A DNA stretch of 7,486 nt, taken from positions 19,573-27,058 of the forward strand of contig DQGN01000025.1 in NCBI GenBank assembly GCA_003524745.1. Direction: 5' to 3'. The position numbers and the translations under genes were made by a program. Each line of letters starts with the position of its first letter. The first letter of the stretch is position 1. The DNA comes from Patescibacteria group bacterium. GTDB taxonomy: Bacteria > Patescibacteriota > Kazan-3B-28 > UBA10110. The notes beneath the pieces were generated by a model. The model did not search any database. It was not told the DNA's origin and was given only the letters and a program-made list of their open reading frames with translations. Below are positions 1 through 4,536 of the stretch, in pieces.

Positions 1-114
1 GCTTTAGAAAATCTGGGAGCCAGACTATCAGAAAAAACTATTAAGATCCCTCTCTCTAAATTGGGCGGGGTTTGGCTGCCTTCCTTAAAAAAACTCCTCC
101 AGTTGTTAAAATAA
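1..114 (+). CDS. 3' end of an unrecognised protein (partial)
   Basis: Frame 1 is open from the window edge to a TAA at 112-114, giving the last 37 residues of a protein that begins outside the window. The visible part starts ALENLGARLSEKTIKIPL and ends in a basic, leucine-rich tail (LKKLLQLLK) that would form an amphipathic helix. The other two plus-strand frames close within 45 bases, and palindromic repeat DNA starts about ten bases after the stop, which fits the end of a real gene. I do not recognise the family; 37 residues are too few to assign a function. Confidence 0.6.
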   Translation, partial: ALENLGARLSEKTIKIPLSKLGGVWLPSLKKLLQLLK

Positions 115-123
115 TATGCCTTT

Positions 124-391
124 GTCATCCTGCGAAGCCCGGCGTCTTGTCCGGCGTAGCGTGTGTGGAGACGGAAGCCATGGGCAAAAACGGGTCATCC
201 CGGACCGGATTGCCGAAGGCAAAACAGGATCCGGGATCCCTGCCTACCGGTCTTCGACTCCGACCCTTCGGCCACGAGCTCAGGACCGAGTGGGGCTCAG
301 ACTCGAGGAGCAGGCAGGCAGACAGAAAAACAAACAAAAAATATTTTCTTTTTATTTTTATGTCTGGATTCCCGATCTAGTCGGGAATGAC
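124..391. repeat. Composite palindromic intergenic repeat (GTCATCC...GAATGAC type)
   Basis: The stretch is built of inverted repeats and has no credible gene. Outer ends are GTCATCC (124-130) and GAATGAC (385-391). Inside are GTCATCCCGG (194-203) pairing with CCGGGATCC (231-239), a small TTGCC/GGCAA hairpin (210-222), two direct CCGGCGT copies near 139-156, and a right-hand hairpin ATTCCCGA (368-375) with TCGGGAAT (381-388). The 194-391 part looks like one two-hairpin element, with 124-193 as remains of a second. Reading frames through it exist on both strands because the repeat lacks stops; none has a ribosome binding site or a protein-like composition. A diverged relative with the same plan lies inside the M23 peptidase gene at 1901-2004. 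Confidence 0.75.
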
Positions 392-412
392 AAAAAGAAA
401 ACGGAAATGACG

Positions 413-449
413 AAATAAAAAACGGAGTGGATAAACCGAACTCCGTTTT
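413..449 (-). terminator. Intrinsic terminator of the 84/73-aa gene pair (possibly bidirectional)
   Basis: AAAACGGAG (419-427) and CTCCGTTTT (441-449) form a perfect 9-bp stem around a 13-nt loop. On the minus strand the stem is followed by six T residues in total, making a good intrinsic terminator for the small-gene pair ending at 528. On the plus strand there are four T residues, so it may also stop transcription from the left. Confidence 0.75.
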
Positions 450-527
450 CAAATATTGTTTTTCATTCGTGCGATATCAAGAGAAAAGGTGCAAGGACAA
501 GCCGAACAGATTGGCAGGATAACTGGC

Positions 528-749
528 TTACTCGACAAACTCGAGCAGAACCAGCACCTCTACTTCAGTAGTATTGGTGTGGACATTAGAGTAATGACTC
601 ACTCCGGTCCCCGCGCCGCCTCCTAGTGCGGATACAATTTCTCTACCCATAGTGCTAATGCTAATAGCTTTCCACTCGGGATTCATCTCAAGAAACTCAT
701 TAGCCTCGTGGTAGTTAAGAAACCGCTCGATCTTTTGCTTTCGCTTCAA
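528..749 (-). CDS. Small unrecognised protein, 73 aa
   Basis: Starts at a TTG (749-747) preceded by a very strong Shine-Dalgarno (AAGGAGGTGA) at about eight bases, which decides the start; no ATG is available near it. The protein is mixed alpha/beta in appearance: a basic N-terminus (MKRKQKIERF), a helix with NEFLEMNPEWKAISIST, a glycine-rich stretch GGGAGTG at residues 43-49, and a hydrophobic strand EVLVLLEFVE at the C-terminus. There is no signal peptide or membrane segment. It is the second gene of a pair, 26 bases after the 84-aa gene, and a terminator follows 80 bases later. The pattern 'NEFL...W+..S...VLVLLEF' recalls short phage or sporulation-associated proteins, but I cannot name a family. 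Confidence 0.75.
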   Translation of the reverse strand: MKRKQKIERFLNYHEANEFLEMNPEWKAISISTMGREIVSALGGGAGTGVSHYSNVHTNTTEVEVLVLLEFVE

Positions 750-775
750 GATATTGTCACCTCCTTAACAGATCA

Positions 776-1030
776 TTACTGCCCGCAAACGAACCGGTCG
801 GGGCAGCTGAAGTACCCGCCCTGGCGTTTTAAAATTCCAAGACGCCGGGGAGACACTTTTGTCCTTATTGGTTTTACGCGACTGGGGGTAGAGACGGCGA
901 TGGGTGTTACCGTCTGCGTCAAAACAAACAACACCGCATCGGGGGCATCGGCCGATGGGGGGATGATGGGAGAGCCCCACACGACCTTCCATAAATTGAC
1001 AATGAAGTCAAAGAACTTTTTGATAAGCAT
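776..1030 (-). CDS. Small unrecognised protein, 84 aa
   Basis: ATG start at 1030 with a textbook Shine-Dalgarno (AAGGAGGA, 8-nt spacer). The product opens with an amphipathic, aromatic-rich helix (MLIKKFFDFIVNLWKVVW, residues 1-18) that could lie on a membrane surface, continues with a proline-rich and then a hydrophobic/threonine-rich part (about 21-48), and ends basic (KPIRTKVSPRR) with two cysteines in SCPDRFVCGQ. It is first in a two-gene minus-strand unit with the 73-aa gene, behind an extended -10 promoter at 1085-1113. A longer antisense frame (708-1082, plus) covers the same DNA but lacks a comparable ribosome binding site. Function unknown; the cysteine pair could bind metal or form a disulfide, which is a guess. 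Confidence 0.65.
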   Translation of the reverse strand: MLIKKFFDFIVNLWKVVWGSPIIPPSADAPDAVLFVLTQTVTPIAVSTPSRVKPIRTKVSPRRLGILKRQGGYFSCPDRFVCGQ

Positions 1031-1084
1031 AGGTGTTTTCCTCCTTATCTGTATTTTTTCTTCCTATGGCTTACTTGAATAAAT

Positions 1085-1113
1085 ATCCTATCATAATATT
1101 CACCACTAGTCAA
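1085..1113 (-). promoter_or_regulatory. Promoter of the 84/73-aa gene pair
   Basis: On the minus strand: -35 TTGACT (1113-1108), exact 17-bp spacer, -10 TAGGAT (1090-1085) preceded by TGA, i.e. an extended -10. Predicted start near 1078, giving a leader of about 48 nt before the ATG at 1030. Confidence 0.7.
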
Positions 1114-1156
1114 TGATCTTCTGGTCTGGGAGCCATTTTTTTACCAATAACTACCC

Positions 1157-1190
1157 AGCCTAACCTCTCCTTAACAGGGGAGGAATTAAA
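1157..1190. repeat. Half copy of the CCTCCCC/GGGGAGG palindromic repeat
   Basis: The stretch reads CCTAACCTCTCCTTAACAGG then GGAGGAATTAAAAC, including an imperfect CTCTCC/GGGGAG hairpin. It matches the left half of the repeat in the M23 gene (2131-2165) at most positions: AACCTC, CCTT, CAGGGGAGGA and TTA are shared. The right half of the repeat is absent here; a terminator hairpin lies immediately downstream. Confidence 0.6.
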
Positions 1191-1215
1191 ACAGGGCTTC
1201 ATGTAAGAAGCCCTG
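1188..1215 (-). terminator. Intrinsic terminator of the 110-aa gene
   Basis: CAGGGCTTC (1192-1200) and GAAGCCCTG (1207-1215) form a perfect 9-bp stem with a 6-nt loop. On the minus strand the stem is followed by TTTT, so it serves the leftward 110-aa gene ending at 1297. There is no T-run on the plus side. Confidence 0.75.
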
Positions 1216-1296
1216 ATTATTGCAACAAACCTGTCGCTTAATTCAAGTTGAATTGCGTTTTCTTTTTGGGAAGGTTAATTACCCAACTACCTGAAT

Positions 1297-1629
1297 CTAT
1301 CCCTCGCCGTCAAGGTCGGAGAGATCGTCCCACCTTTTTGTGTCCTTGCCGGAAGGAAAGTCGTCCGGGAATTCTAAACCTGCTGGCGGCTCGTCGGGGT
1401 GGTCTCTTATGATTGCTCGGGTCTCTTCCGCGATGCTCTGCAAAAAGATATCGGGATTTTTCGCAAAAAAATCGTCGAATAATTCCATTGCCTCTTCTGC
1501 AGAAATAGCGCCCTCATGAAGCGCATCGGCACAAATACTGACAAATGAACAAGCTGCTGTATTAATCAGATCTTTGAGTTTAGATTCAAAGATTCTCTTG
1601 GAGATTTTACCCATATTTTCTTCATCCAA
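1297..1629 (-). CDS. Unrecognised helical acidic protein, 110 aa
   Basis: Best start is TTG at 1629-1627, placed correctly after a GGAGGA Shine-Dalgarno; an internal ATG (residue 6) is the alternative. The protein is soluble and mostly helical: basic helix KISKRIFESKLKDLI (8-22), a small-residue segment with two cysteines (C27, C33), a strongly acidic helix AEEAMELFDDFFAK (44-57), then a proline- and aspartate-rich tail ending DDLSDLDGEG that is probably disordered. No enzyme motif is visible. It is a single-gene unit with its own promoter (1685-1713) and terminator (1188-1215), divergent from the M23 operon. Small acidic helical proteins of this kind can be protein-binding or anti-regulatory factors, but nothing here shows that. 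Confidence 0.75.
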   Translation of the reverse strand: MDEENMGKISKRIFESKLKDLINTAACSFVSICADALHEGAISAEEAMELFDDFFAKNPDIFLQSIAEETRAIIRDHPDEPPAGLEFPDDFPSGKDTKRWDDLSDLDGEG

Positions 1630-1684
1630 TTGTGTCCTCCAGTTGCGCTGACGCGCTTGTGATTGTTAATGAACAGCTATTTTT

Positions 1685-1713
1685 ATTATTTCACTCGATC
1701 ACTTTGCGGTCAA
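1685..1713 (-). promoter_or_regulatory. Promoter of the 110-aa gene
   Basis: On the minus strand: -35 TTGACC (1713-1708), exact 17-bp spacer, -10 AATAAT (1690-1685). Predicted start near 1678, about 49 nt before the TTG start. It lies in the 129-bp divergent gap with the M23 gene. No equally good plus-strand promoter is visible there; a lone TTGACT at 1722-1727 has no convincing -10 partner. Confidence 0.7.
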
Positions 1714-1758
1714 ATGGATGATTGACTGGGAGCAGATTTTCTGATAAGGTAAGCCCTT

Positions 1759-2805
1759 ATGAAAAAACAGGTTTGGGGGTACATCCGCTACCTGCTTTTG
1801 GGCATTATCACTGCCACAGTTTTATTATGGAGTGTAACTGTAGCGCCAGCCGCCGCTAGCCCTGCAATTCGTCATGAACTAACGAAGTCTTCCTTACTTC
1901 GTCATCCTGGCCTTGCGTCAGCCCTCCATAGCTCGCAGAGCGACGGACGGGTCCAGGATCGTATATTAGATTCTGGAGTCGCCCCAAAGGCTCCCCAGAA
2001 TGACGGGGCAGAGGGATTAGTATTATCTCTGCCGTTTACGGTGGAATCACGCTGGGAATCAGTAAACAATGATACTCCGGGGATAGTTTGGCAAACTAAT
2101 ATATCATCACTCGCTTTTCAAACAATCCCCACCCAACCTCCCCTTGGCAGGGGAGGAGTTACTACAATTCCCCTCCTCCGGCAGGAGGGGTTGGGGGTCA
2201 CCGACTCGGAAGAGCCTCCCTCCGGGGCGGAAGCCCCTCTGGGGCGGAGCCTGACTCGGAGAGAGGTGGGAGAGATTAAATTTGGGATTGAAGATGGGCA
2301 ATTTATTGCTAACACCAACGATACTTGGTTTGTTTATGGTTGGTTTGGGGCGCTGAAGGCCATCAAACAGCCCTACAATATTAAATATCCCTTGTGGGGC
2401 GACCGCCATAATGGCGTCGATTTTGCCGGGCGCGAAGGGCTCGAAGTTGTGTCAGCTTCGGCTGGAAAAGTAGTTTTTGCGGGACAAAAAATCGGGAACA
2501 CGGTGGAAATCGATGCTGGTAATGGATACAAAATTACTTACGGTCATTTACAAGATATTTCTGTAAAAAGAGGCCAAATTTTGCAAATTAGCGACCTAAT
2601 TGGCCATTTAGGCAAAACCGGGACTACCAATCCGCATTTACATTTTCAAGTTGATTTAATCAAAAAAGATAGTCGCACCGCCATAAATCCGGTATCACTA
2701 ATGGAAGCGGAGTGGGGGAGGGTGATTATTCCGTATGAGGCCGAAGCTAATCAATTTTATACCGAAGATCAAGATCCCTTATCTCAGCCAGATTTTCTCT
2801 GGTAA
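1759..2805 (+). CDS. Secreted M23 (lysostaphin-like) peptidase with repeat-derived inserts, 348 aa
   Basis: Predicted zinc endopeptidase that would cut peptidoglycan cross-links outside the cell membrane. Residues 1-33 are a signal peptide (MKKQ, hydrophobic core 11-30, then APAAA). The M23 domain occupies about 205-312: zinc ligands H217 and D221 in RHNGVDF, YGHL (catalytic-type H263), and the HLHF motif with H293 and H295; the full HxxxD/HxH set is intact. Between signal and domain lie two low-complexity segments, about residues 42-82 and 123-172, encoded by palindromic repeats (see separate entries). Without them the linker joins SLPFTVESRW...SSLAFQ to IKFGIEDGQF, which look like normal protein. 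The ATG at 1759 has only a weak ribosome binding site (AAGG at 1746-1749). It heads a likely operon: the next gene begins 45 bases after its stop. Confidence 0.9.
   Translation: MKKQVWGYIRYLLLGIITATVLLWSVTVAPAAASPAIRHELTKSSLLRHPGLASALHSSQSDGRVQDRILDSGVAPKAPQNDGAEGLVLSLPFTVESRWESVNNDTPGIVWQTNISSLAFQTIPTQPPLGRGGVTTIPLLRQEGLGVTDSEEPPSGAEAPLGRSLTRREVGEIKFGIEDGQFIANTNDTWFVYGWFGALKAIKQPYNIKYPLWGDRHNGVDFAGREGLEVVSASAGKVVFAGQKIGNTVEIDAGNGYKITYGHLQDISVKRGQILQISDLIGHLGKTGTTNPHLHFQVDLIKKDSRTAINPVSLMEAEWGRVIIPYEAEANQFYTEDQDPLSQPDFLW
1882..2004. repeat. Palindromic repeat A in frame inside the M23 gene
   Basis: Ends are GTCATCCTGG (1901-1910) and CCAGAATGAC (1995-2004), inverted with one mismatch. Inside, ATCCTGG (1904-1910) pairs with CCAGGAT (1953-1959), and TTCTGG (1971-1976) with CCAGAA (1995-2000), giving two hairpins. 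A further ACGAAGT/ACTTCGT hairpin (1882-1902) abuts the left end. The arrangement GTCATCC / CCxGGATC / ATTC / GAATGAC is the same as in the intergenic repeat at 194-391. It codes for about residues 42-82, an odd stretch rich in S, H, R, Q and D just after the signal peptide. Seen: structure and frame. Inferred: insertion of a mobile repeat. Confidence 0.75.
2127..2275. repeat. Palindromic repeat B (composite) in frame inside the M23 gene
   Basis: Left part 2127-2198 (72 bases, exactly 24 codons) has two hairpins, CTCCCC/GGGGAG (2139-2154) and CCCCTCCT/AGGAGGGG (2170-2190), with outer CCCAACC and GGTTGGGGG facing each other. Right part, about 2198-2275, has two direct GACTCGGA copies flanking two GGGGCGGA copies with GCCCC between them. 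Together they encode about residues 123-172, a P/G/E/R-rich segment. The left half resembles the intergenic fragment at 1157-1190, so the family is dispersed. The right part may be a separate element or an internal expansion. Confidence 0.75.
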
Positions 2806-2850
2806 ACTAAGGGCAGTTCCCATCGCTTTGACAACAAGGAGGCCAAAACC

Positions 2851-3039
2851 GTGGATGAGCTAACCCACTCGCTTGGCATGTTTTTCCAGCATGTTCATGA
2901 TAATTGGCTGACCTACTTAATAATATGTGCGCCAACAATTATTGTGATCATCATACTTGTCTTCCGGCAAGTGAACGCCGAGGACAAAGAATATCAGCGG
3001 ATAAAAGAACAAGAAAAGGAGATGATGACAGATGATTGA
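2851..3039 (+). CDS. Small single-pass membrane protein, 62 aa
   Basis: GTG start at 2851, set by a strong Shine-Dalgarno (AAGGAGG) eight bases upstream; 45 bases after the M23 stop. Residues 1-19 contain FFQHVHDNW, residues about 20-38 are one membrane helix (LTYLIICAPTIIVIIILVF), and RQ then a charged, probably coiled-coil tail (EDKEYQRIKEQEKEMM) follows. By the positive-inside rule the tail is likely cytoplasmic. The stop overlaps the start of the next gene by 8 bases, so the two are translationally coupled. Its first 40 residues align without a gap to that neighbour (FFxxVx(D/E)NW and RQ at identical positions), so they are paralogues; this one is essentially the membrane module alone. 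Function unknown; a membrane anchor or partner for the 128-aa protein is a plausible guess. Confidence 0.85.
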   Translation: MDELTHSLGMFFQHVHDNWLTYLIICAPTIIVIIILVFRQVNAEDKEYQRIKEQEKEMMTDD

Positions 3040-3418
3040 AACTATTCCAGCTTGGCAGATTTTTTTCTCACCAGTCATCGAAAACTGGCCGATCGTTGCA
3101 TTCTTTGCCATTGTAGCAATCATTGCAGCCATTGTGCTGATTCAGCGACAAACGAAAACCGAAGAACCTTTGCTTGAAGAAATACGGCAAGCGAAGGAAC
3201 AAACAAAGGAAAGGGAAGCTGATCTTGCGGCTCTCGACGAAAAATACCCTTACTGGATACCTGGATATGGACCAGCAAAATTTTTGCGAGCCAAATCAGA
3301 TCCTTGTTTCCATCCATGCGCAGGTCGTCTATTATATCTTTACCAGACAAAATCTGGCATGGACATTCAAATCTTTACTCCTCCAGAAATGTTAGCAAGA
3401 AAGGGGTATGAGGTGTGA
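3032..3418 (+). CDS. Single-pass membrane protein, paralogous N-terminus, 128 aa
   Basis: ATG start at 3032 inside the end of the previous gene (8-base overlap), with AAGGAG upstream at good spacing. Residues 1-19 carry FFSPVIENW, residues about 20-38 are a membrane helix (IVAFFAIVAIIAAIVLI), RQ at 39-40, then a charged helix to about 70 (LLEEIRQAKEQTKEREADLAALDEKY). The last 58 residues form a small domain rich in aromatics, with PGYGPAKFLRAKSDP, a CFHPC cysteine pair (C92, C96), and LLYLYQTKSGMDIQIF, probably two beta strands. The tail is likely cytoplasmic. CxHxC could bind metal, but only one such pair exists, so this is uncertain. It ends the operon; a terminator follows at 3438-3474. 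No family recognised. Confidence 0.85.
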   Translation: MIETIPAWQIFFSPVIENWPIVAFFAIVAIIAAIVLIQRQTKTEEPLLEEIRQAKEQTKEREADLAALDEKYPYWIPGYGPAKFLRAKSDPCFHPCAGRLLYLYQTKSGMDIQIFTPPEMLARKGYEV

Positions 3419-3437
3419 CTAACTGCACATTTGTACT

Positions 3438-3474
3438 AAAACCCCGAATCAAAACCCTGCTATAGCGGGGTTTT
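3438..3474 (+). terminator. Intrinsic terminator of the M23 operon
   Basis: Two overlapping stems can form: AAAACCC-GC / GC-GGGTTTT (3451-3474, TATA loop), and the longer-range perfect 8-bp AAAACCCC (3438-3445) with GGGGTTTT (3467-3474). Either ends in TTTT. It lies 20-56 bases after the 128-aa gene stop. Confidence 0.75.
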
Positions 3475-3485
3475 AAAATATCGAA

Positions 3486-3494
3486 TGTTATAAT
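3486..3494 (+). promoter_or_regulatory. Extended -10 promoter of the 85-aa gene
   Basis: TGTTATAAT is a perfect TATAAT hexamer (3489-3494) with the TGn extension. No good -35 is present at 17 bp, as is usual for extended -10 promoters. A second AT-rich run (TATATATAAT, about 3497-3506) just downstream may be an alternative -10. Confidence 0.6.
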
Positions 3495-3550
3495 GTATAT
3501 ATAATCCACGATGTACCTAACTTCGTCATGGTTCCAAAGGAGTGATTGAT

Positions 3551-3808
3551 ATGGCTGGTAAGAGGTTATCTCGACATGGGCTTTCGATATGCTGCGGCCT
3601 TTTTCGTTCCAACCCCCAATTCCGCCAATTCGCCCTATCCGACAATCCCGTTGAACGGGAAAAAGCGGTAACGATTGCCTTAGGGCAGGGAATGAGCCCG
3701 GATGATGCCGATATTATCAGGACAGCTGAATTCGATCCACCTCTAACCCTATCAGACATTCAGCCGTTCGACGAGAAGCTTGTTCTGGCGTCATCTTCCG
3801 GATATTGA
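3551..3808 (+). CDS. Unrecognised small protein, 85 aa
   Basis: The ATG at 3551 is chosen because AAAGGAG (3536-3542) sits eight bases upstream; the GTG at 3542 would overlap that ribosome binding site. The protein is soluble, with a basic N-terminus (MAGKRLSRHG), a CC pair at 14-15, a helical middle (NPVEREKAVTIALGQGMSPDDADIIRTA, split here by turn residues) and a C-terminus rich in acidic and hydrophobic residues ending SSSGY. No membrane segment or known motif is visible. It is a one-gene unit with its own extended -10 promoter and a strong terminator 30 bases after the stop. The NPVEREKA...PDDADII pattern suggests a short helical bundle; function unknown. Confidence 0.7.
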   Translation: MAGKRLSRHGLSICCGLFRSNPQFRQFALSDNPVEREKAVTIALGQGMSPDDADIIRTAEFDPPLTLSDIQPFDEKLVLASSSGY

Positions 3809-3837
3809 CCCATCCAAAGCCATGACGAGAACCATTA

Positions 3838-3876
3838 TTAGCGCTTGTCTTCACAAGAGACCAGCGCTAATTTTTT
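3838..3876 (+). terminator. Intrinsic terminator of the 85-aa gene
   Basis: TTAGCGCT (3838-3845) pairs with AGCGCTAA (3863-3870); the loop can extend the stem with GTCTT against AAGAGAC. Six T residues follow directly (3871-3876). A strong rightward terminator. Confidence 0.85.
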
Positions 3877-3911
3877 ACGATGTATACTGGGTAATAATTT
3901 TTACTTTCTAA

Positions 3912-3948
3912 TAAAAAACCCTGCCACTAAATTAGGAAAGTGGCAGGG
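3912..3948 (-). terminator. Strong leftward intrinsic terminator (distal)
   Basis: Perfect 10-bp stem CCCTGCCACT (3919-3928)/AGTGGCAGGG (3939-3948), 10-nt loop, followed on the minus strand by TTTTTT (3918-3913). It can only serve a minus-strand transcript coming from the non-coding stretch to its right. Confidence 0.85.
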
Positions 3949-3962
3949 CGGAGATATAGGCC

Positions 3963-4021
3963 AAAAAAGGGACGCCCAGCGCAGACCAAGTGGAGCTTTT
4001 AGGAACAAGATCTGCGCTGGG
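3963..4021 (-). terminator. Leftward hairpin with T-run (proximal terminator-like)
   Basis: Perfect 11-bp stem CCCAGCGCAGA (3975-3985)/TCTGCGCTGGG (4011-4021) with a 25-nt loop. On the minus strand a TTTTTT run (3968-3963) follows, but six bases separate it from the stem, so it may be a partial terminator or a structural stem of the candidate RNA. Confidence 0.5.
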
Positions 4022-4348
4022 ATATTTGGAGGGGCACATAATGAAAATCCAAACGTAATGTACAAAACGAGAGAAAAAAGCACCCGGCCGGGCAGCCCCT
4101 AGAAGAAAGGAGAAAAAGACAAGGGTATTTGGGGCCCCCACCGGAGCATATGATTTAATCTCCTAAATTTAGGCTCTACGACGGCCCAATAGGCTCATCA
4201 TAGTGGCAACAACAGGGGAGAGTGACGGCCCCGGTGGGCTCCGTCGTGGCAAAACAATAGAGGAACAGGGAGCCAGAAAATCACAGAGTCCACCGGGGTT
4301 ATCAAATCCAGAGAAAAAACCAAAATCAGATTTTATTAATTAATGGAT

Positions 4349-4365
4349 CTATTTTGTCAAAATAG
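4349..4365. promoter_or_regulatory. 17-bp palindrome just downstream of the ncRNA promoter
   Basis: CTATTTTGTCAAAATAG is a perfect inverted repeat with a one-base centre. It lies at about +16 to +32 relative to the predicted minus-strand start near 4380, a position suited to a repressor site or a 5' hairpin. Confidence 0.4.
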
Positions 4366-4386
4366 CGACAAAAAACAATTATTTGT

Positions 4387-4413
4387 ATTATACCACTCAA
4401 GCCCAAGTGGCAA
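4387..4413 (-). promoter_or_regulatory. Extended -10 promoter for the candidate ncRNA
   Basis: On the minus strand: TGG followed by a perfect TATAAT (4392-4387), with TTGCCA (4413-4408) as a weak -35 at a short 15-bp spacing. Predicted start near 4380. There is no gene immediately downstream, which supports a non-coding transcript. Confidence 0.55.
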
Positions 4414-4448
4414 AAAGCCGCAACCCACATGTAGGGAAGCTGAAATCC

Positions 4449-4495
4449 GATATGTCGTACAATGTATCTTGTGCGACATACCTCCTGGACATATC
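4449..4495. repeat. Nested inverted repeat, operator-like
   Basis: ATGTCGTACAA (4452-4462) and TTGTGCGACAT (4469-4479) form an 11-bp hairpin with a 6-nt centre and one T-G pair. A third arm, GACATATC (4488-4495), is the perfect inverse of GATATGTC (4449-4456), so the left arm can pair with either. Two TGTCG-type half-sites facing each other resemble a dimeric regulator site. It lies about 60-100 bp upstream of the predicted ncRNA promoter. The T-G pair would be a wobble only in a plus-strand RNA. Confidence 0.5.
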
Positions 4496-4536
4496 TGTAT
4501 GACCTTACTATGCAGTTTTGTATACATTAAATATGA

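Larger units (their letters stand above)
3912..4380 (-). ncRNA. Candidate structured non-coding RNA, about 470 nt
   Basis: This stretch has no credible reading frame; the short ones run straight through hairpins and lack ribosome binding sites. It holds unusually many long inverted repeats: AGGGGC (4030-4035)/GCCCCT (4095-4100), a 14-bp discontinuous stem 4229-4242/4269-4298, and ACGACGG (4178-4184)/CCGTCGT (4241-4247), which crosses that stem as a pseudoknot. On the minus strand it begins just after a TGGTATAAT promoter and ends at one or two intrinsic terminators, so a leftward transcript is favoured. Against this, unpaired segments are A-rich on the plus strand, as in many structured RNAs, so the strand is not settled. 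I compared it by eye with tmRNA, RNase P RNA, SRP RNA and 6S RNA and saw none of their conserved cores. Confidence 0.5.

Noticed and set aside
72..418. Several overlapping reading frames of 70-102 codons on both strands
   Set aside because: They run through the palindromic repeat, lack ribosome binding sites and have repeat-driven composition.
708..1082. 124-codon plus-strand frame
   Set aside because: It is antisense to two minus-strand genes that have strong Shine-Dalgarno sites, a promoter and a terminator; it has none of these.
3845..4141. Reading frames of 60-85 codons on both strands in the ncRNA region
   Set aside because: They pass through long perfect hairpins, including intrinsic terminators, and have no ribosome binding site.
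3912..4310. tmRNA or RNase P RNA
   Set aside because: GGTTATCAAATCC (4297-4309) is not a proper T-arm and no tag frame or alanine-tRNA-like end is seen. ACAGAGTCCACCGGGG only loosely resembles the RNase P 3' core and the matching GAGGAAAGTCC 5' core is missing.
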